Assembly: GCF_000971965.1 (NCBI RefSeq)
Contig: NZ_LAQP01000013.1
Location: forward strand, 1-64,000
Reading direction: 5' to 3'
Length of the DNA: 64,000 nucleotides
Origin: Paenibacillus wulumuqiensis
GTDB taxonomy: Bacteria; Bacillota; Bacilli; Paenibacillales; Paenibacillaceae
The notes under the pieces were generated by a model. It ran no database searches, was not told where the DNA came from, and worked only from the letters and a program-made list of their open reading frames with translations. The position numbers and the translations under genes were made by a program. Of this stretch, positions 36,635 through 44,998 are shown in pieces. Every line of letters begins with the position of its first letter. Within the stretch, counting starts at the first letter, position 1.

Positions 36635-36738
36635 TGTGATATAACTGGTAAGTGGATAATTTGCTACCTATAATCTGTTCAGGACGTTTAAGGTAACGAA
36701 CAGTCCCACCATTACGCATTACATAGGAGGATGTATTT

Positions 36739-37182
36739 ATGAAAAAGTTTTGGTCCACGGCACTACTCGCAATGATGCTGACGGTCGTCTTCTTCACGGG
36801 TTCACAAGCAGCGCCTGTCCTGCAGGCAGAAAAGGCTTCTGCGGCCAGCTGTACGATCATCAATACCTTTACCGGTGTAGCCAACTATCTGTCCGCTAAC
36901 GGAAAGCTGCCATGCAATTTCATTACCAAATCCCAGGCCAGCGCTCTCGGCTGGGTATCCTCCAAAGGCAATCTGGCTGAAGTCGCACCAGGCAAAAGCA
37001 TCGGCGGCGACGTATTCAGCAACCGCGAAGGACTGCTGCCGGCAGCAAGCGGACGCACATGGCGCGAAGCCGATATCAACTATGTATCTGGCTTCCGCAA
37101 TTCGGATCGCATCCTGTACTCCAATGACGGTCTGATCTACAAGACGACCGATCACTATGCCAGCTTCACCCGCATGAAATAA
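36739..37182 (+). CDS. Secreted barnase-type ribonuclease, copy 1
   Basis: The 147-residue precursor has a signal peptide (about 1-24) and a mature region closely matching barnase: NTFTGVANYL, APGKSIGGDVFSNREG, GRTWREADINY, GFRNSDRILYS, LIYKTTDHY. With an offset of 37, catalytic residues Lys27, Glu73, Arg83, Arg87 and His102 are all conserved (Lys64, Glu110, Arg120, Arg124, His139). Two cysteines, 38 and 59, occupy barnase positions 1 and 22, which are not Cys in barnase or binase. It is an extracellular guanyl-preferring RNase. AGGAGG is 8 bases before the ATG. Barstar copy 2 follows 318 bases downstream. Confidence 0.93.
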   Translation: MKKFWSTALLAMMLTVVFFTGSQAAPVLQAEKASAASCTIINTFTGVANYLSANGKLPCNFITKSQASALGWVSSKGNLAEVAPGKSIGGDVFSNREGLLPAASGRTWREADINYVSGFRNSDRILYSNDGLIYKTTDHYASFTRMK

Positions 37183-37385
37183 CACAGACACATAGATAAC
37201 CGGATAGAGACCTGGGCAGGTTGGGAAGACAGAATGGGGCAGTTTCCATAGTAATGGAAATATAATTGGAGAATAGGCGGTAACCGACGATGACCGCCCA
37301 TCCGGCCCGAGTCCCGCCTGTCTGGAAAAGCGGTGAGAGAACAGAGCGTTCACGCCGCAGTGGAGAGTAACCATGATCATTACCT

Positions 37386-37427
37386 ATAATCCTGCAACCG
37401 GGCGCTGCTGCCAGGATGCAGGATTAT
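37386..37427 (+). repeat. Inverted repeat upstream of barstar copy 2
   Basis: ATAATCCTGCA (37386-37396) and TGCAGGATTAT (37417-37427) pair perfectly around a 20-base loop. There is no T-run after it; TATAAT at 37441-37446 follows, so it may be an operator or RNA structure rather than a terminator. Confidence 0.55.
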
Positions 37428-37500
37428 GGTGTAGTGATGTTATAATCGTATACATAATGAAGGAACACTATCGGTTAATGGAATGAGGGAGGAACAGGAA

Positions 37501-37776
37501 ATGAAGACAGTATGGTTAAATGGAGAGGAATTCTCGACAATTCAGGAACTGCACGAGCAGCTTAAGGAAAAGTTGGAGCTGCCTGAATTTTACGGGGGTA
37601 ATCTGGATGCGCTCTGGGATTGCCTGACCGGTATGATCGAGCTGCCGCTGGAGCTGCATTGGACGAACTATGGAGTCAGTCAGGAGCGACTGGGCGATCA
37701 GGCGGAGCGGGTGCGCAGTCTGCTGGAAGAAGCGGAAGAGGAAGGAATCGGGTTCCGGGTTGTGGTGCAGGATTAA
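37501..37776 (+). CDS. Barstar-type ribonuclease inhibitor, copy 2
   Basis: This 91-residue protein is paralogous to the barstar at 34407: KTVWLNGEEFSTIQELHEQL and LPEFYGGNLDALWDCLTG, with Asp35, Asp39 and Glu76 equivalents kept. The Tyr29 contact is Phe here and His in copy 1, so the two inhibitors may prefer different ribonucleases. ATG 37501 follows GGGAGG by 8 bases. It lies between barnase copy 1 and a broken immunity gene. Confidence 0.9.
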   Translation: MKTVWLNGEEFSTIQELHEQLKEKLELPEFYGGNLDALWDCLTGMIELPLELHWTNYGVSQERLGDQAERVRSLLEEAEEEGIGFRVVVQD

Positions 37777-37859
37777 ATCCGGATGTAGGATAAGTTCATG
37801 CAACGAAGTGAAGTACAGCAGTTTGAGATTGCTTAATGAAATAGATAGATAGAAAAGGG

Positions 37860-38154
37860 ATGATGAGACATACTTTTAATAAATGAAGAGATCCAATTTG
37901 AATTTCAGATTAGTGATTATCAGTATACGACGATTGAAGATTATTACGATGATTGGTTAATGGTTACTTTGAGCATACAGTCTTTAGCAGGAAAGTCAGT
38001 AAAGCTGAAATCTCCCTGTCTAATGACTTCTGAATTGATCCAAATGAAAAAATGACTCAACAATATCCGCAAAGGGCAACCCATTATTCATTATAAAAAC
38101 AAAATAACCATAAGAGCTGCCAACGGTTACGTTTATTTAGATGGCTCTAATTAA
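37860..38154 (+). pseudogene. Broken WapI-like immunity gene
   Basis: After GAAAAGGG, ATG-ATG-AGA-CAT-ACT-TTT-AAT opens a frame that stops at TGA 37884. Removing one A at 37881-37883 joins it to a frame reading NNEEIQFEFQISDYQYT, then DDWLMVTLSIQ and SPCLMTSELIQMKK. These resemble WapI-family immunity proteins (GYQ, DDWLMV and DPCLLT-type motifs). That frame meets TGA at 38053, where a tryptophan is expected, and continues as LNNIRKGQPIIHYKNK to TAA at 38152. Two lesions in a recognisable frame point to a recent pseudogene. Family assignment is from memory of the motif pattern. Confidence 0.55.
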
Positions 38155-38421
38155 TGCCCATATGATTCGCGACCAGGAATTGACAGCAGGGTCTGTTTCA
38201 CCGAAACTTATCCCCCAATCGCCATGTGTAAAAAGATCATATTCATGAGCGTCTGGAGTAGGTGCGGAAAGTCCATATTCCTGCATAATTTTTTCCTTTG
38301 TCTGCAGATCCGCTGAACCTGTATTGGATGATGGAGATGCCAAGATGCCATTCTCCGGAAACAAGCTGAAAAGGAGCAAAGCAAGCGTTATTGTTATTAC
38401 GAATCGCTGTAAAATTATCAT
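38137..38421 (-). CDS. Small exported protein of unknown function
   Basis: The 94-residue product has a clear signal peptide (MIILQRFVITITLALLLFSL, cleavage near residue 28) and a mature part with SAPTPDAHEYDLFTHGDWGISFG near the end. AAAGGAG precedes the ATG by 9 bases. Its last 18 bases overlap the 3' end of the broken immunity gene on the opposite strand, so the end may have been altered by the same event. No family is recognised. Confidence 0.55.
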   Translation of the reverse strand: MIILQRFVITITLALLLFSLFPENGILASPSSNTGSADLQTKEKIMQEYGLSAPTPDAHEYDLFTHGDWGISFGETDPAVNSWSRIIWALIRAI

Positions 38422-38646
38422 ACGTTAGAATCTCCTTTATACTTTATAAGCACCGTACATATCGTTCGCTGTACTGATGAATATACAAGTGTATAGTATA
38501 TAAAATGAATTAAAAATTTACAATCTTACCTGACACTACACTTTCTCAATTGTAGAATCAAAGATAGATTGCCTGGTATATTCGCAGATCATACAATTAA
38601 AAATTTCAGGAGCTTATGTAGTTCTGGAATCATCCACGCAAAATAA

Positions 38647-38708
38647 AGTGAAATAATTCACAAATAGTGAGAAATGTCACTTCGGGATACGTAAGGAATT
38701 TGTATAAT
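38647..38708 (+). promoter_or_regulatory. Fnr-type promoter with two operator boxes
   Basis: AGTGAAATAATTCACA (38647-38662) and AGTGAGAAATGTCACT (38666-38681) both fit the Fnr half-site pattern GTGA-N6-TCAC. TATAAT at 38703-38708 follows with no -35 element. With transcription starting near 38715, the second box centres at -41.5, the class II activator position, and the first at -60.5. Confidence 0.68.
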
Positions 38709-38785
38709 CAAAAAAGAAATAGTTCATTTTTAATTTAAAAAGTGAAAGATTTCGACAAGAACAAGCTATTTCAGGGGGAATTGAT

Positions 38786-39622
38786 ATGTTTACTGAAGGT
38801 GTACAGAATATTATAGAAGCTGCTGTGAAGAAAAAAGAGAAGATGAATGAAAGTGTGCTGCGTTATTTTGCATCTGCCATGCTGGCCGGGGCTTATGTGG
38901 GGATCGGGATTATTCTGATCTTCTCGATCGGTGCGCCGCTGGCAGCTATTCATTCGCCGCTGCAGTCAATCGTTATGGGGATGTCGTTTGGTATTGCGCT
39001 GACGCTCGTTATTTTCGCAGGTTCCGAGCTGTTTACAGGCAATAATATGTTTTTCACGATGAGTACGCTGGCTCGCCGTACGACGATGGGGGATCTGGGC
39101 AAGAACTGGGTACTCGTCTTTATCGGTAACCTCGTCGGGGCGGTTGTGCTGAGTCTGCTCGTGTATGGTACAGGATTGTTCCAGCAGATCGGTGCGGACC
39201 ATCTGATCTTCAAGGCGGCTGCCACCAAGATGTCGCTGCCTGTATCGATGCTGTTCTTCCGCGGTATTCTGTGTAACTGGCTCGTCTGTCTGGCCATTTG
39301 GATGGCTTCGCGTGCCAAGGATGATATCTCCAAGCTGGTATTGATCTGGTGGTGTCTGTACGCATTTATCGCCAGCGGTTATGAGCATAGTGTGGCCAAC
39401 ATGACACTGTTGTCGACAGCACTGCTGCTGCCAGGCCATCCGGATACAATCACTGTGGCAGGCTGGATGCATAACATGATTCCGGTAACCCTCGGCAACA
39501 TCGTGGGTGGTGCGGTATTCGTGGGGATGGCGTACTGGTTCATTTCTCCGGTTCGCCGTCAGAACAAAACCAATACAGCTGCAGTAAAAGCAGAAACTTC
39601 CACGCAGAAAAACGCTGTGTAA
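38786..39622 (+). CDS. Formate/nitrite transporter (FNT/NirC family)
   Basis: The 278-residue protein has six hydrophobic helices and FNT features: FAGSELFTGNNMFFT, FIGNLVGAVV, FRGILCNWLVCLAIWM, and GYEHSVANM with the pore histidine. FNT channels pass formate, nitrite or related small anions. The N-terminus and short tail are like NirC or YwcJ. AGGGGG is 8 bases before the ATG. The upstream pair of Fnr-type boxes points to induction without oxygen, which suits nitrite or formate handling. Confidence 0.9.
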   Translation: MFTEGVQNIIEAAVKKKEKMNESVLRYFASAMLAGAYVGIGIILIFSIGAPLAAIHSPLQSIVMGMSFGIALTLVIFAGSELFTGNNMFFTMSTLARRTTMGDLGKNWVLVFIGNLVGAVVLSLLVYGTGLFQQIGADHLIFKAAATKMSLPVSMLFFRGILCNWLVCLAIWMASRAKDDISKLVLIWWCLYAFIASGYEHSVANMTLLSTALLLPGHPDTITVAGWMHNMIPVTLGNIVGGAVFVGMAYWFISPVRRQNKTNTAAVKAETSTQKNAV

Positions 39623-39691
39623 CGATCCACCGGCAGTCTGTATGCAGACTGTGGTGAGCGTGATAACGGAATAAATAAGATGATCATTCAG

Positions 39692-39741
39692 GCAGCGTAT
39701 GGACCACACGTATATGAACGTGGGTCTGTACGCTGTTTTGT
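39692..39741 (+). terminator. Terminator of the FNT gene
   Basis: CAGCGTATGGACC..GGTCTGTACGCTG imperfect stem with TTTTG after it. A second short stem, CAGTCTG/CAGACTG, lies at about 39635-39652. Confidence 0.7.
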
Positions 39742-39888
39742 TATATTGATTTGTATAGCTGTGGATAATGATCGATCAGGCTCTATTATGCTCTGCACGC
39801 TCAAGTCTATATAATAGAATTAATCATTATACCAATTCATCCAGGCCATATTCAGTAATTGATTTTAATCGGGAGGGGCAACAAGGGA

Positions 39889-40290
39889 ATGGAAAAGGAA
39901 AATCGGGTATCGCTGTGGATCGGCTATGCCGCTTCGGAAGAACAGTTGGAAGAGATGCTGGAATTCACCTATGAGGAAGATGGAGATTCGGAACTTCCGC
40001 TGTTTGCGCAGGCGTTTGAACTGGATCATTTTGACGATGATTTCCGGGAGGCGCTGCTGCTGGAGACGCCGGGGCAGGATTGGGCGACGGCTCTGCAGGA
40101 TATATCGTACAGTGAGCTGCTGCTGCCTGAGTTTACCAGATTGCTGCCGGAGCCAGCCAGACTGGAGCGGGATAAAGTAAATGCGGCAGTGCTGCTGTAC
40201 CATTTTGACTATAAAGGAACGATCCGGCAGGCGAATGTTGGCGGACAGCTGTGGACGTATATCGGTGCTGTAGATTGTGAGATGCTGTAG
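39889..40290 (+). CDS. Imm22-like immunity protein
   Basis: This 133-residue protein starts RVSLWIGYAASEEQLEEMLEFTYEEDGDSE and continues FAQAFELDHFDDDFREA. That matches the Imm22 family pattern (V-S-x-W-I-G at the start, Y-x-E-D-G-D, then a D-x-D-F-x-E motif). Such proteins protect against polymorphic toxins delivered by neighbouring cells. The ATG at 39889 follows GGGAGGGG. It directly precedes barnase copy 2 with a 98-base gap; no full-length toxin is next to it. Confidence 0.72.
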   Translation: MEKENRVSLWIGYAASEEQLEEMLEFTYEEDGDSELPLFAQAFELDHFDDDFREALLLETPGQDWATALQDISYSELLLPEFTRLLPEPARLERDKVNAAVLLYHFDYKGTIRQANVGGQLWTYIGAVDCEML

Positions 40291-40388
40291 ACAGACAGTG
40301 GACTGGATAGCATAATGGTATGTGGAGCTGTCATGTGATTCCTATCGTGATACAGCACCAATCACAGCATGTGTGCACAGGAGGAATT

Positions 40389-40898
40389 ATGTCCAAGAAA
40401 TCATTATCCAGTATTATCGTGTTGATCATCGCCGCGGTAGTGCTGCTGTTTGGAGCAGGTGACCGGTTCGGGCTGAATCTCACCGGTGAGCCAGGCAGCA
40501 GTTCAGCACCTCAGTCCGGCGAGCAGGCCGCTTCCGTTTCGACCGATTCATCCGGGAAAACTGGCTGCACGGTTATCAATACATTTGACGGTGTCGCCGA
40601 TTATCTACGGCAGCATGGCGAGCTACCCTGCAATTATATAACGAAGAAAGAAGCCGAACAGCTGGGCTGGGATGCCGGCAAAGGCAATCTGGATAAAGTA
40701 GCACCGGGCAAAAGCATCGGCGGTGATGTGTTCGGCAACCGCGAAGGACGACTGCCCCGTGCATCCGGGCGAAAATGGCATGAAGCGGATATCAATTACA
40801 CATCCGGGTTCCGCGGAGCTGACCGGATTCTATACTCATCCGACGGATTGATCTACAAAACGACCAATCATTACAAGTCATTTCAGCAGATGAAGTAG
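40389..40898 (+). CDS. Membrane-tethered or secreted barnase-type ribonuclease, copy 2
   Basis: This 169-residue protein begins with a hydrophobic helix (about residues 8-23), has a Ser/Gly/Gln-rich spacer of about 35 residues, and then a barnase domain: NTFDGVADYL, APGKSIGGDVFGNREG, GRKWHEADINY, GFRGADRILYSS, LIYKTTNHY. With an offset of 59, all catalytic residues are kept (Lys86, Glu132, Arg142, Arg146, His161). Cys60 and Cys81 again take barnase positions 1 and 22. No obvious signal-peptidase site follows the helix, so it may stay anchored outside the membrane. AGGAGG is 4 bases before the ATG. No barstar follows directly. Confidence 0.9.
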   Translation: MSKKSLSSIIVLIIAAVVLLFGAGDRFGLNLTGEPGSSSAPQSGEQAASVSTDSSGKTGCTVINTFDGVADYLRQHGELPCNYITKKEAEQLGWDAGKGNLDKVAPGKSIGGDVFGNREGRLPRASGRKWHEADINYTSGFRGADRILYSSDGLIYKTTNHYKSFQQMK

Positions 40899-40931
40899 CC
40901 ATTGGAGTGTAGACAGACAGGAAAATACGAA

Positions 40932-40970
40932 GGGCGCCAGTTCCACTTAGCTGAACTGGCGCCTATTTAT
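40932..40970 (+). terminator. Terminator after barnase copy 2
   Basis: GGCGCCAGTTC/GAACTGGCGCC stem followed by TATTTAT, a weak T-run. Confidence 0.7.
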
Positions 40971-40997
40971 GAGATATGCTGATGGATTAAAGCGCCT

Positions 40998-41405
40998 TCA
41001 TTTCTTGATATGAATAGCTGGATTGATCCGCAGCAGCTCCTGAATCAGATCATTTTCCTGGACAGGGGAGATGAGAATGCTGTCGGTGCCGTACTTGATC
41101 TCCAGGCGTTCCAGAGATAGCGCCGGGCTGGAGATGAGCTTGCGTGAAGGCTGTATCGTATGAATATCCTGTACCGGGATATCCCAGCGGAACGGACCGG
41201 AGCGGATGGTCAGGCTGTTCTGAACAATTTTGTAGACCGTCCCGATCCATATCCACAGGATGAACATAACGACCAGCAGCGGGATAATGATCGTCAGCAG
41301 ATGCTTGGTCCATACATTCAGGCAGGCGAGGCCGATCATAATGGTAATAAGCAGGCCGAACATAATGGCCGAGATCCGGTCTTTTTTGCTTGTATACGTA
41401 TGCAT
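40998..41405 (-). CDS. Bacterial PH-domain membrane protein
   Basis: The 135-residue product has two adjacent membrane helices (about residues 13-30 and 36-58) and a C-terminal bacterial PH-like domain (YKIVQNSLTIRSGPFRWDIPVQDIHTI). The arrangement is that of YdbS/YvbH-type small proteins of unknown role. ATG 41405 follows GAGAGGAG by 8 bases; the frame extends to 41423. The same-strand membrane protein at 41485 lies upstream. Confidence 0.75.
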   Translation of the reverse strand: MHTYTSKKDRISAIMFGLLITIMIGLACLNVWTKHLLTIIIPLLVVMFILWIWIGTVYKIVQNSLTIRSGPFRWDIPVQDIHTIQPSRKLISSPALSLERLEIKYGTDSILISPVQENDLIQELLRINPAIHIKK

Positions 41406-41484
41406 CTCGTGTACTCCTCTCATTCGTCAATCTGGTCATGACCGTAGAATAGGATACTGGAAATTTGGCCGCCGATGATAGCCC

Positions 41485-41772
41485 TCAGCGGCCAGCAGGA
41501 TGGAGACGAATATAATCGATGACCGGAGCCTGCAGCAGTCTCTTCTCATACCCGATATCATAGAAATGATTCATCTGGATCAGCTCCATCATATCAGGAG
41601 TGGTGCGCAGACTGCTTTCTTCGCTGCCCCTTTGGACCACGATGCCTTTGTCGGTGACCCCGACCACCTGGTAGGTACCTTCAATCATCTGGATACTGCT
41701 ATAATAGATAAACGTTAGTGCGACCACAGCCACAAGGGCCATAACCGCTAATCGCAGCAATCTGGATTTCAT
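41485..41772 (-). CDS. Small membrane-anchored hypothetical protein
   Basis: This 95-residue protein has one N-terminal hydrophobic helix (about 6-25) and an external or cytoplasmic part beginning IEGTYQVVGVTDKGIVVQRG, a beta-rich pattern. No family recognised. GAAGAGGTGA precedes the ATG. It lies 79 bases upstream of the PH-domain gene on the same strand and may be co-transcribed. Confidence 0.6.
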   Translation of the reverse strand: MKSRLLRLAVMALVAVVALTFIYYSSIQMIEGTYQVVGVTDKGIVVQRGSEESSLRTTPDMMELIQMNHFYDIGYEKRLLQAPVIDYIRLHPAGR

Positions 41773-41880
41773 GGATTCACCTCTTCAGATTAAGAGTGCA
41801 GATGTACATTTAAAATAACAGAACCGGACAACAATTTCCATCATTTCCCGGATAGGCCACTACCTCAGGAGGCGATCAGA

Positions 41881-42612
41881 ATGCGTCAAAACATTTACGA
41901 TGACCCGGAATTTTTCGAGTATTATCATCGATTGCGCAGTACAGGGATTACATATAACGACTTTGTGGAACAGCCTGCCCTGATGGGAATGCTGCCCGAA
42001 CTGCAGGACAGGCAGGTATTGGATATGGGCTGCGGTTCCGGCCAGCTGGCTGCCTATATGATCGGTCAGGGCGCTGCTCATGTGACCGGAGCGGATATCT
42101 CAGCCCGGATGCTCAGTCTGGCAGCAGAGCATCCGAAGATCCGCTATATCCATGGTCCGATGGAAGAACTGGATTTTGCCGCGGAATCTTTTGACCTGAT
42201 TGTCAGTTCACTGGCGTTTCATTATGTGGAAGATTATGAGGCGCTGATGGACCGGATTGCCCGCTGGCTGCATCCGGGAGGTCATCTGGTCTTTTCCACC
42301 GAGCATCCGGTCACGACAGCCAAGCTTGATATGGATGGCTGGGTCGAAGACCAGCAGGGTCAGCGGCTGCACTATGCGCTGGATAACTACTCCGAGGAAG
42401 GCATCCGTCATACCCGCTGGGTGGTAGAAGATGTGGTCAAATACCACCGTACCCTGTCCACGCTGCTGAACGGCATGATCCGGCATGGACTGCAGATTGA
42501 GCAGGTCAACGAGCCGGAACCGATCCCCGGAGCGGTGGACAAGATGCCGACGCTGGTTCATGAGTGGCGAAAGCCGTCATTTATTATTTTCCGGGCAGTG
42601 AAACCTGTATAA
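41881..42612 (+). CDS. Class I SAM-dependent methyltransferase
   Basis: The 243-residue protein has the class I SAM-binding motifs VLDMGCGSGQLA, VTGADISARML, FDLIVSSLAFHYVED and LHPGGHLVFSTEHP. It belongs to the UbiE/methyltransferase-11 type acting on small molecules; the acceptor is unknown. AGGAGGCGATCAGA precedes the ATG. Monocistronic. Confidence 0.87.
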   Translation: MRQNIYDDPEFFEYYHRLRSTGITYNDFVEQPALMGMLPELQDRQVLDMGCGSGQLAAYMIGQGAAHVTGADISARMLSLAAEHPKIRYIHGPMEELDFAAESFDLIVSSLAFHYVEDYEALMDRIARWLHPGGHLVFSTEHPVTTAKLDMDGWVEDQQGQRLHYALDNYSEEGIRHTRWVVEDVVKYHRTLSTLLNGMIRHGLQIEQVNEPEPIPGAVDKMPTLVHEWRKPSFIIFRAVKPV

Positions 42613-42824
42613 CAGGTATAGAGTTGAATTACCCATACAGCACAGGTTTGCAGAGGGAAGCAGCAGAAGCTGCTCCCTTTTTTGGTATGAATAAAATAAA
42701 AAAACCGTTTGGATGGTGAGATAGTCTTATTTATATACAGACGGATAGAAAGAAAAGTTGGTAGCAGTAGGCTCTCAGGCATACATATTTTTCAAATTAT
42801 AAATATAGCGAGAGGAGGCATCCT

Positions 42825-43361
42825 GTGGAAGAGAGAGAATTGGCAGCGGCGGCATGTAATGGAGATGAAGAATCATACTACAGGTTGGTATCACTGCACC
42901 GCCGCAGACTGTATGGCATTGCTTATGGATACATGCGTAGTGAAGAGGATGCTCTGGAAATGCTGCAGGAGGTGACGTACCGGGGATTGTGCAAATGTCA
43001 CAAGCTGCGCGCCCCTGACGCTTTTATCCCCTGGCTTATTCGGATTCTGATTCATTGCTGTATGGATGAATTGAAACGCCGCAAGCGAAATATTACACTG
43101 ACAGAGCATCATACGTCCGGACAGATTACGGAGATGAAACAAGAAGATAGAATGGATCTGGAACGCGCACTGGATCGACTCAAACCCAATTATCGCCATG
43201 TACTTGTACTGAAGTATTACGATGATATGACAGTAAAAGAGATTGCCAGGGTGCTGAAGCGATCGGAAGGTACGATCAAAACCTGGCTTCATCAGGGACT
43301 GAAACAGATTCGAGGCAAAATGCATATCGGAGGTGAACTGCCATATGGAAAAGCGGAATGA
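42825..43361 (+). CDS. ECF sigma factor
   Basis: The 178-residue protein has region 2 (residues about 10-75: YYRLVSLHRRRLYGIAYGYMRSEEDALEMLQEV) and region 4 (about 118-165: LDRLKPNYRHVLVLKYYDDMTVKEIARVLKRSEGTIKTWLHQG), the two-domain layout of ECF sigma factors, close to the SigV/SigW-like group partnered with DUF4179 proteins. It starts at GTG 42825 after GAGGAGG. The partner gene overlaps its end by 17 bases. Confidence 0.9.
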   Translation: MEERELAAAACNGDEESYYRLVSLHRRRLYGIAYGYMRSEEDALEMLQEVTYRGLCKCHKLRAPDAFIPWLIRILIHCCMDELKRRKRNITLTEHHTSGQITEMKQEDRMDLERALDRLKPNYRHVLVLKYYDDMTVKEIARVLKRSEGTIKTWLHQGLKQIRGKMHIGGELPYGKAE

Positions 43362-44760
43362 TCAGAGGCTGCAAAAGTATACCGATGAAATGAAGCAACA
43401 AGCTGATCACATGGATGATGAGCGGATGGACAGGGCAATCCGCTCCGGCATTGATCAGGCCCGCCAGCAGAAAAGGACGGGGCGTAAGCGAATTGCACAT
43501 TCACTGATAGGCGTTGCAGCGGCTATAACGATATTATTGGGGGCAGGCATATTCGTGACAGTCGGTCAGTATCAGGCCTCGAAGAATAAAGTGGTGCCGG
43601 AACAGTACAGTACAAATGTGCCTGACTATGTCGGCTACCTGTCCAGATTGGATGTATTCCGTCATACACTCCAGCCTGCGATTGAACATGGATTGTATCA
43701 GCCGTTGAATCAGAAAATGATTAAAGGGAATTACATTTTTCAACTAGATGGCGTAGTTGCAGACAGCCGACGAGTGATTGTGCTGTATAGGACAGAGAAT
43801 ACCAATAAAAATCAGCGTTTATTATTCGGTCCTAATCTTTCTCCGACTCTTATGAATACGGATCAAAATAAGGGACTTGGCACATACTCTGGCAATTTTG
43901 CAATGCCTAATTCCGCCAAAAACATTAGCCAGGGAGCGCTCGTTTTTGATTTTATGAAAGGAAATGATATTCCGGAAAAGATGGTATTGTCTCTTGAATT
44001 ATCCGATGGCATTACAACAGGAGATTATGGGTACATTCGCCTTCCATTCTCAATCGACACTTCGCGCTACAAAAACATGGAACGGACACAGCCGATTCAT
44101 CGCACATATGCTTTTCAGGATTATATGGTGCAGCTGAGCGAACTTCGGCAGACACCGCTTCGGATGGAACTGGAATACACCATGAAATTCCATACAGGAA
44201 GAGAACTGAATTATGCGGGAGCTGACCTGCTGATAAATGAACCTACCGGGCTGGGGCACATCCCACTATTGGAAGAAGGTGGAGATTTTTACTGGGAGGG
44301 CCAAACTGGGCATCTTATTGCCTATTACACCAGCACGTACTTTAAAAAGGATCAGTCGTTATGGATAAATTTTGCCAAAATTAAGCTTAATTCACCGAAA
44401 CCATTTGCCCTGACACTGGATACACAGCAGCAGAAAATAACCAATCCGCCGGATACCTTTACCAAAGTTAAGTACATTATCAAGGATACAGAACGGAAAA
44501 AGATCCGAATCGGGTTGACATATCCTTCGATTGATCCATATGATGATCGATACTTTTTTGCAATGGATACATTTACAGATGCTTCAGGCAAAAATTATAA
44601 ATTGGAGCAGAATCAATTGTACGAAGGAGACGCATATAAAGGTTATGAAATTATTATCGACGGTACGGCTGCCTATCAACAGCCGCTTACGTTCAAGATG
44701 TTTGATGATCCGAGCAGTATCATTTACCCGAAGCAGCCGTTTAAAGAGCAAATTAAATAG
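43345..44760 (+). CDS. DUF4179 anti-sigma factor
   Basis: The 471-residue protein has a short cytoplasmic N-terminus, one membrane helix (about 50-70, AHSLIGVAAAITILLGAGIFV), a DUF4179 domain (about 90-200), and a large external region of beta-rich repeats. It should hold the ECF sigma factor until an envelope signal is sensed. ATG 43345 is chosen because GGAGG precedes it by 9 bases; a GTG 12 bases earlier overlaps that site. The overlap with the sigma gene implies coupled translation. Confidence 0.85.
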   Translation: MEKRNDQRLQKYTDEMKQQADHMDDERMDRAIRSGIDQARQQKRTGRKRIAHSLIGVAAAITILLGAGIFVTVGQYQASKNKVVPEQYSTNVPDYVGYLSRLDVFRHTLQPAIEHGLYQPLNQKMIKGNYIFQLDGVVADSRRVIVLYRTENTNKNQRLLFGPNLSPTLMNTDQNKGLGTYSGNFAMPNSAKNISQGALVFDFMKGNDIPEKMVLSLELSDGITTGDYGYIRLPFSIDTSRYKNMERTQPIHRTYAFQDYMVQLSELRQTPLRMELEYTMKFHTGRELNYAGADLLINEPTGLGHIPLLEEGGDFYWEGQTGHLIAYYTSTYFKKDQSLWINFAKIKLNSPKPFALTLDTQQQKITNPPDTFTKVKYIIKDTERKKIRIGLTYPSIDPYDDRYFFAMDTFTDASGKNYKLEQNQLYEGDAYKGYEIIIDGTAAYQQPLTFKMFDDPSSIIYPKQPFKEQIK

Positions 44761-44998
44761 TAGAGAATAGCGATTGATGCACCTTTGTAAAGTGGATATA
44801 GACATGCATGGCAGACACGCATTTTTTGTGCAGCATATGATCAGAGTAAGTCGGCTGCTCGTATCCTTTTATAAACAAAGACCGCTTCCCCTACTGAATG
44901 GTACGTACCTACAGAAATATGGGTATTACTGTAGAATACAAGCTGTTCAACACACGTATGCAACCAACCGTTCCCGCACTTAGTGAAGGAGAGGGAAT

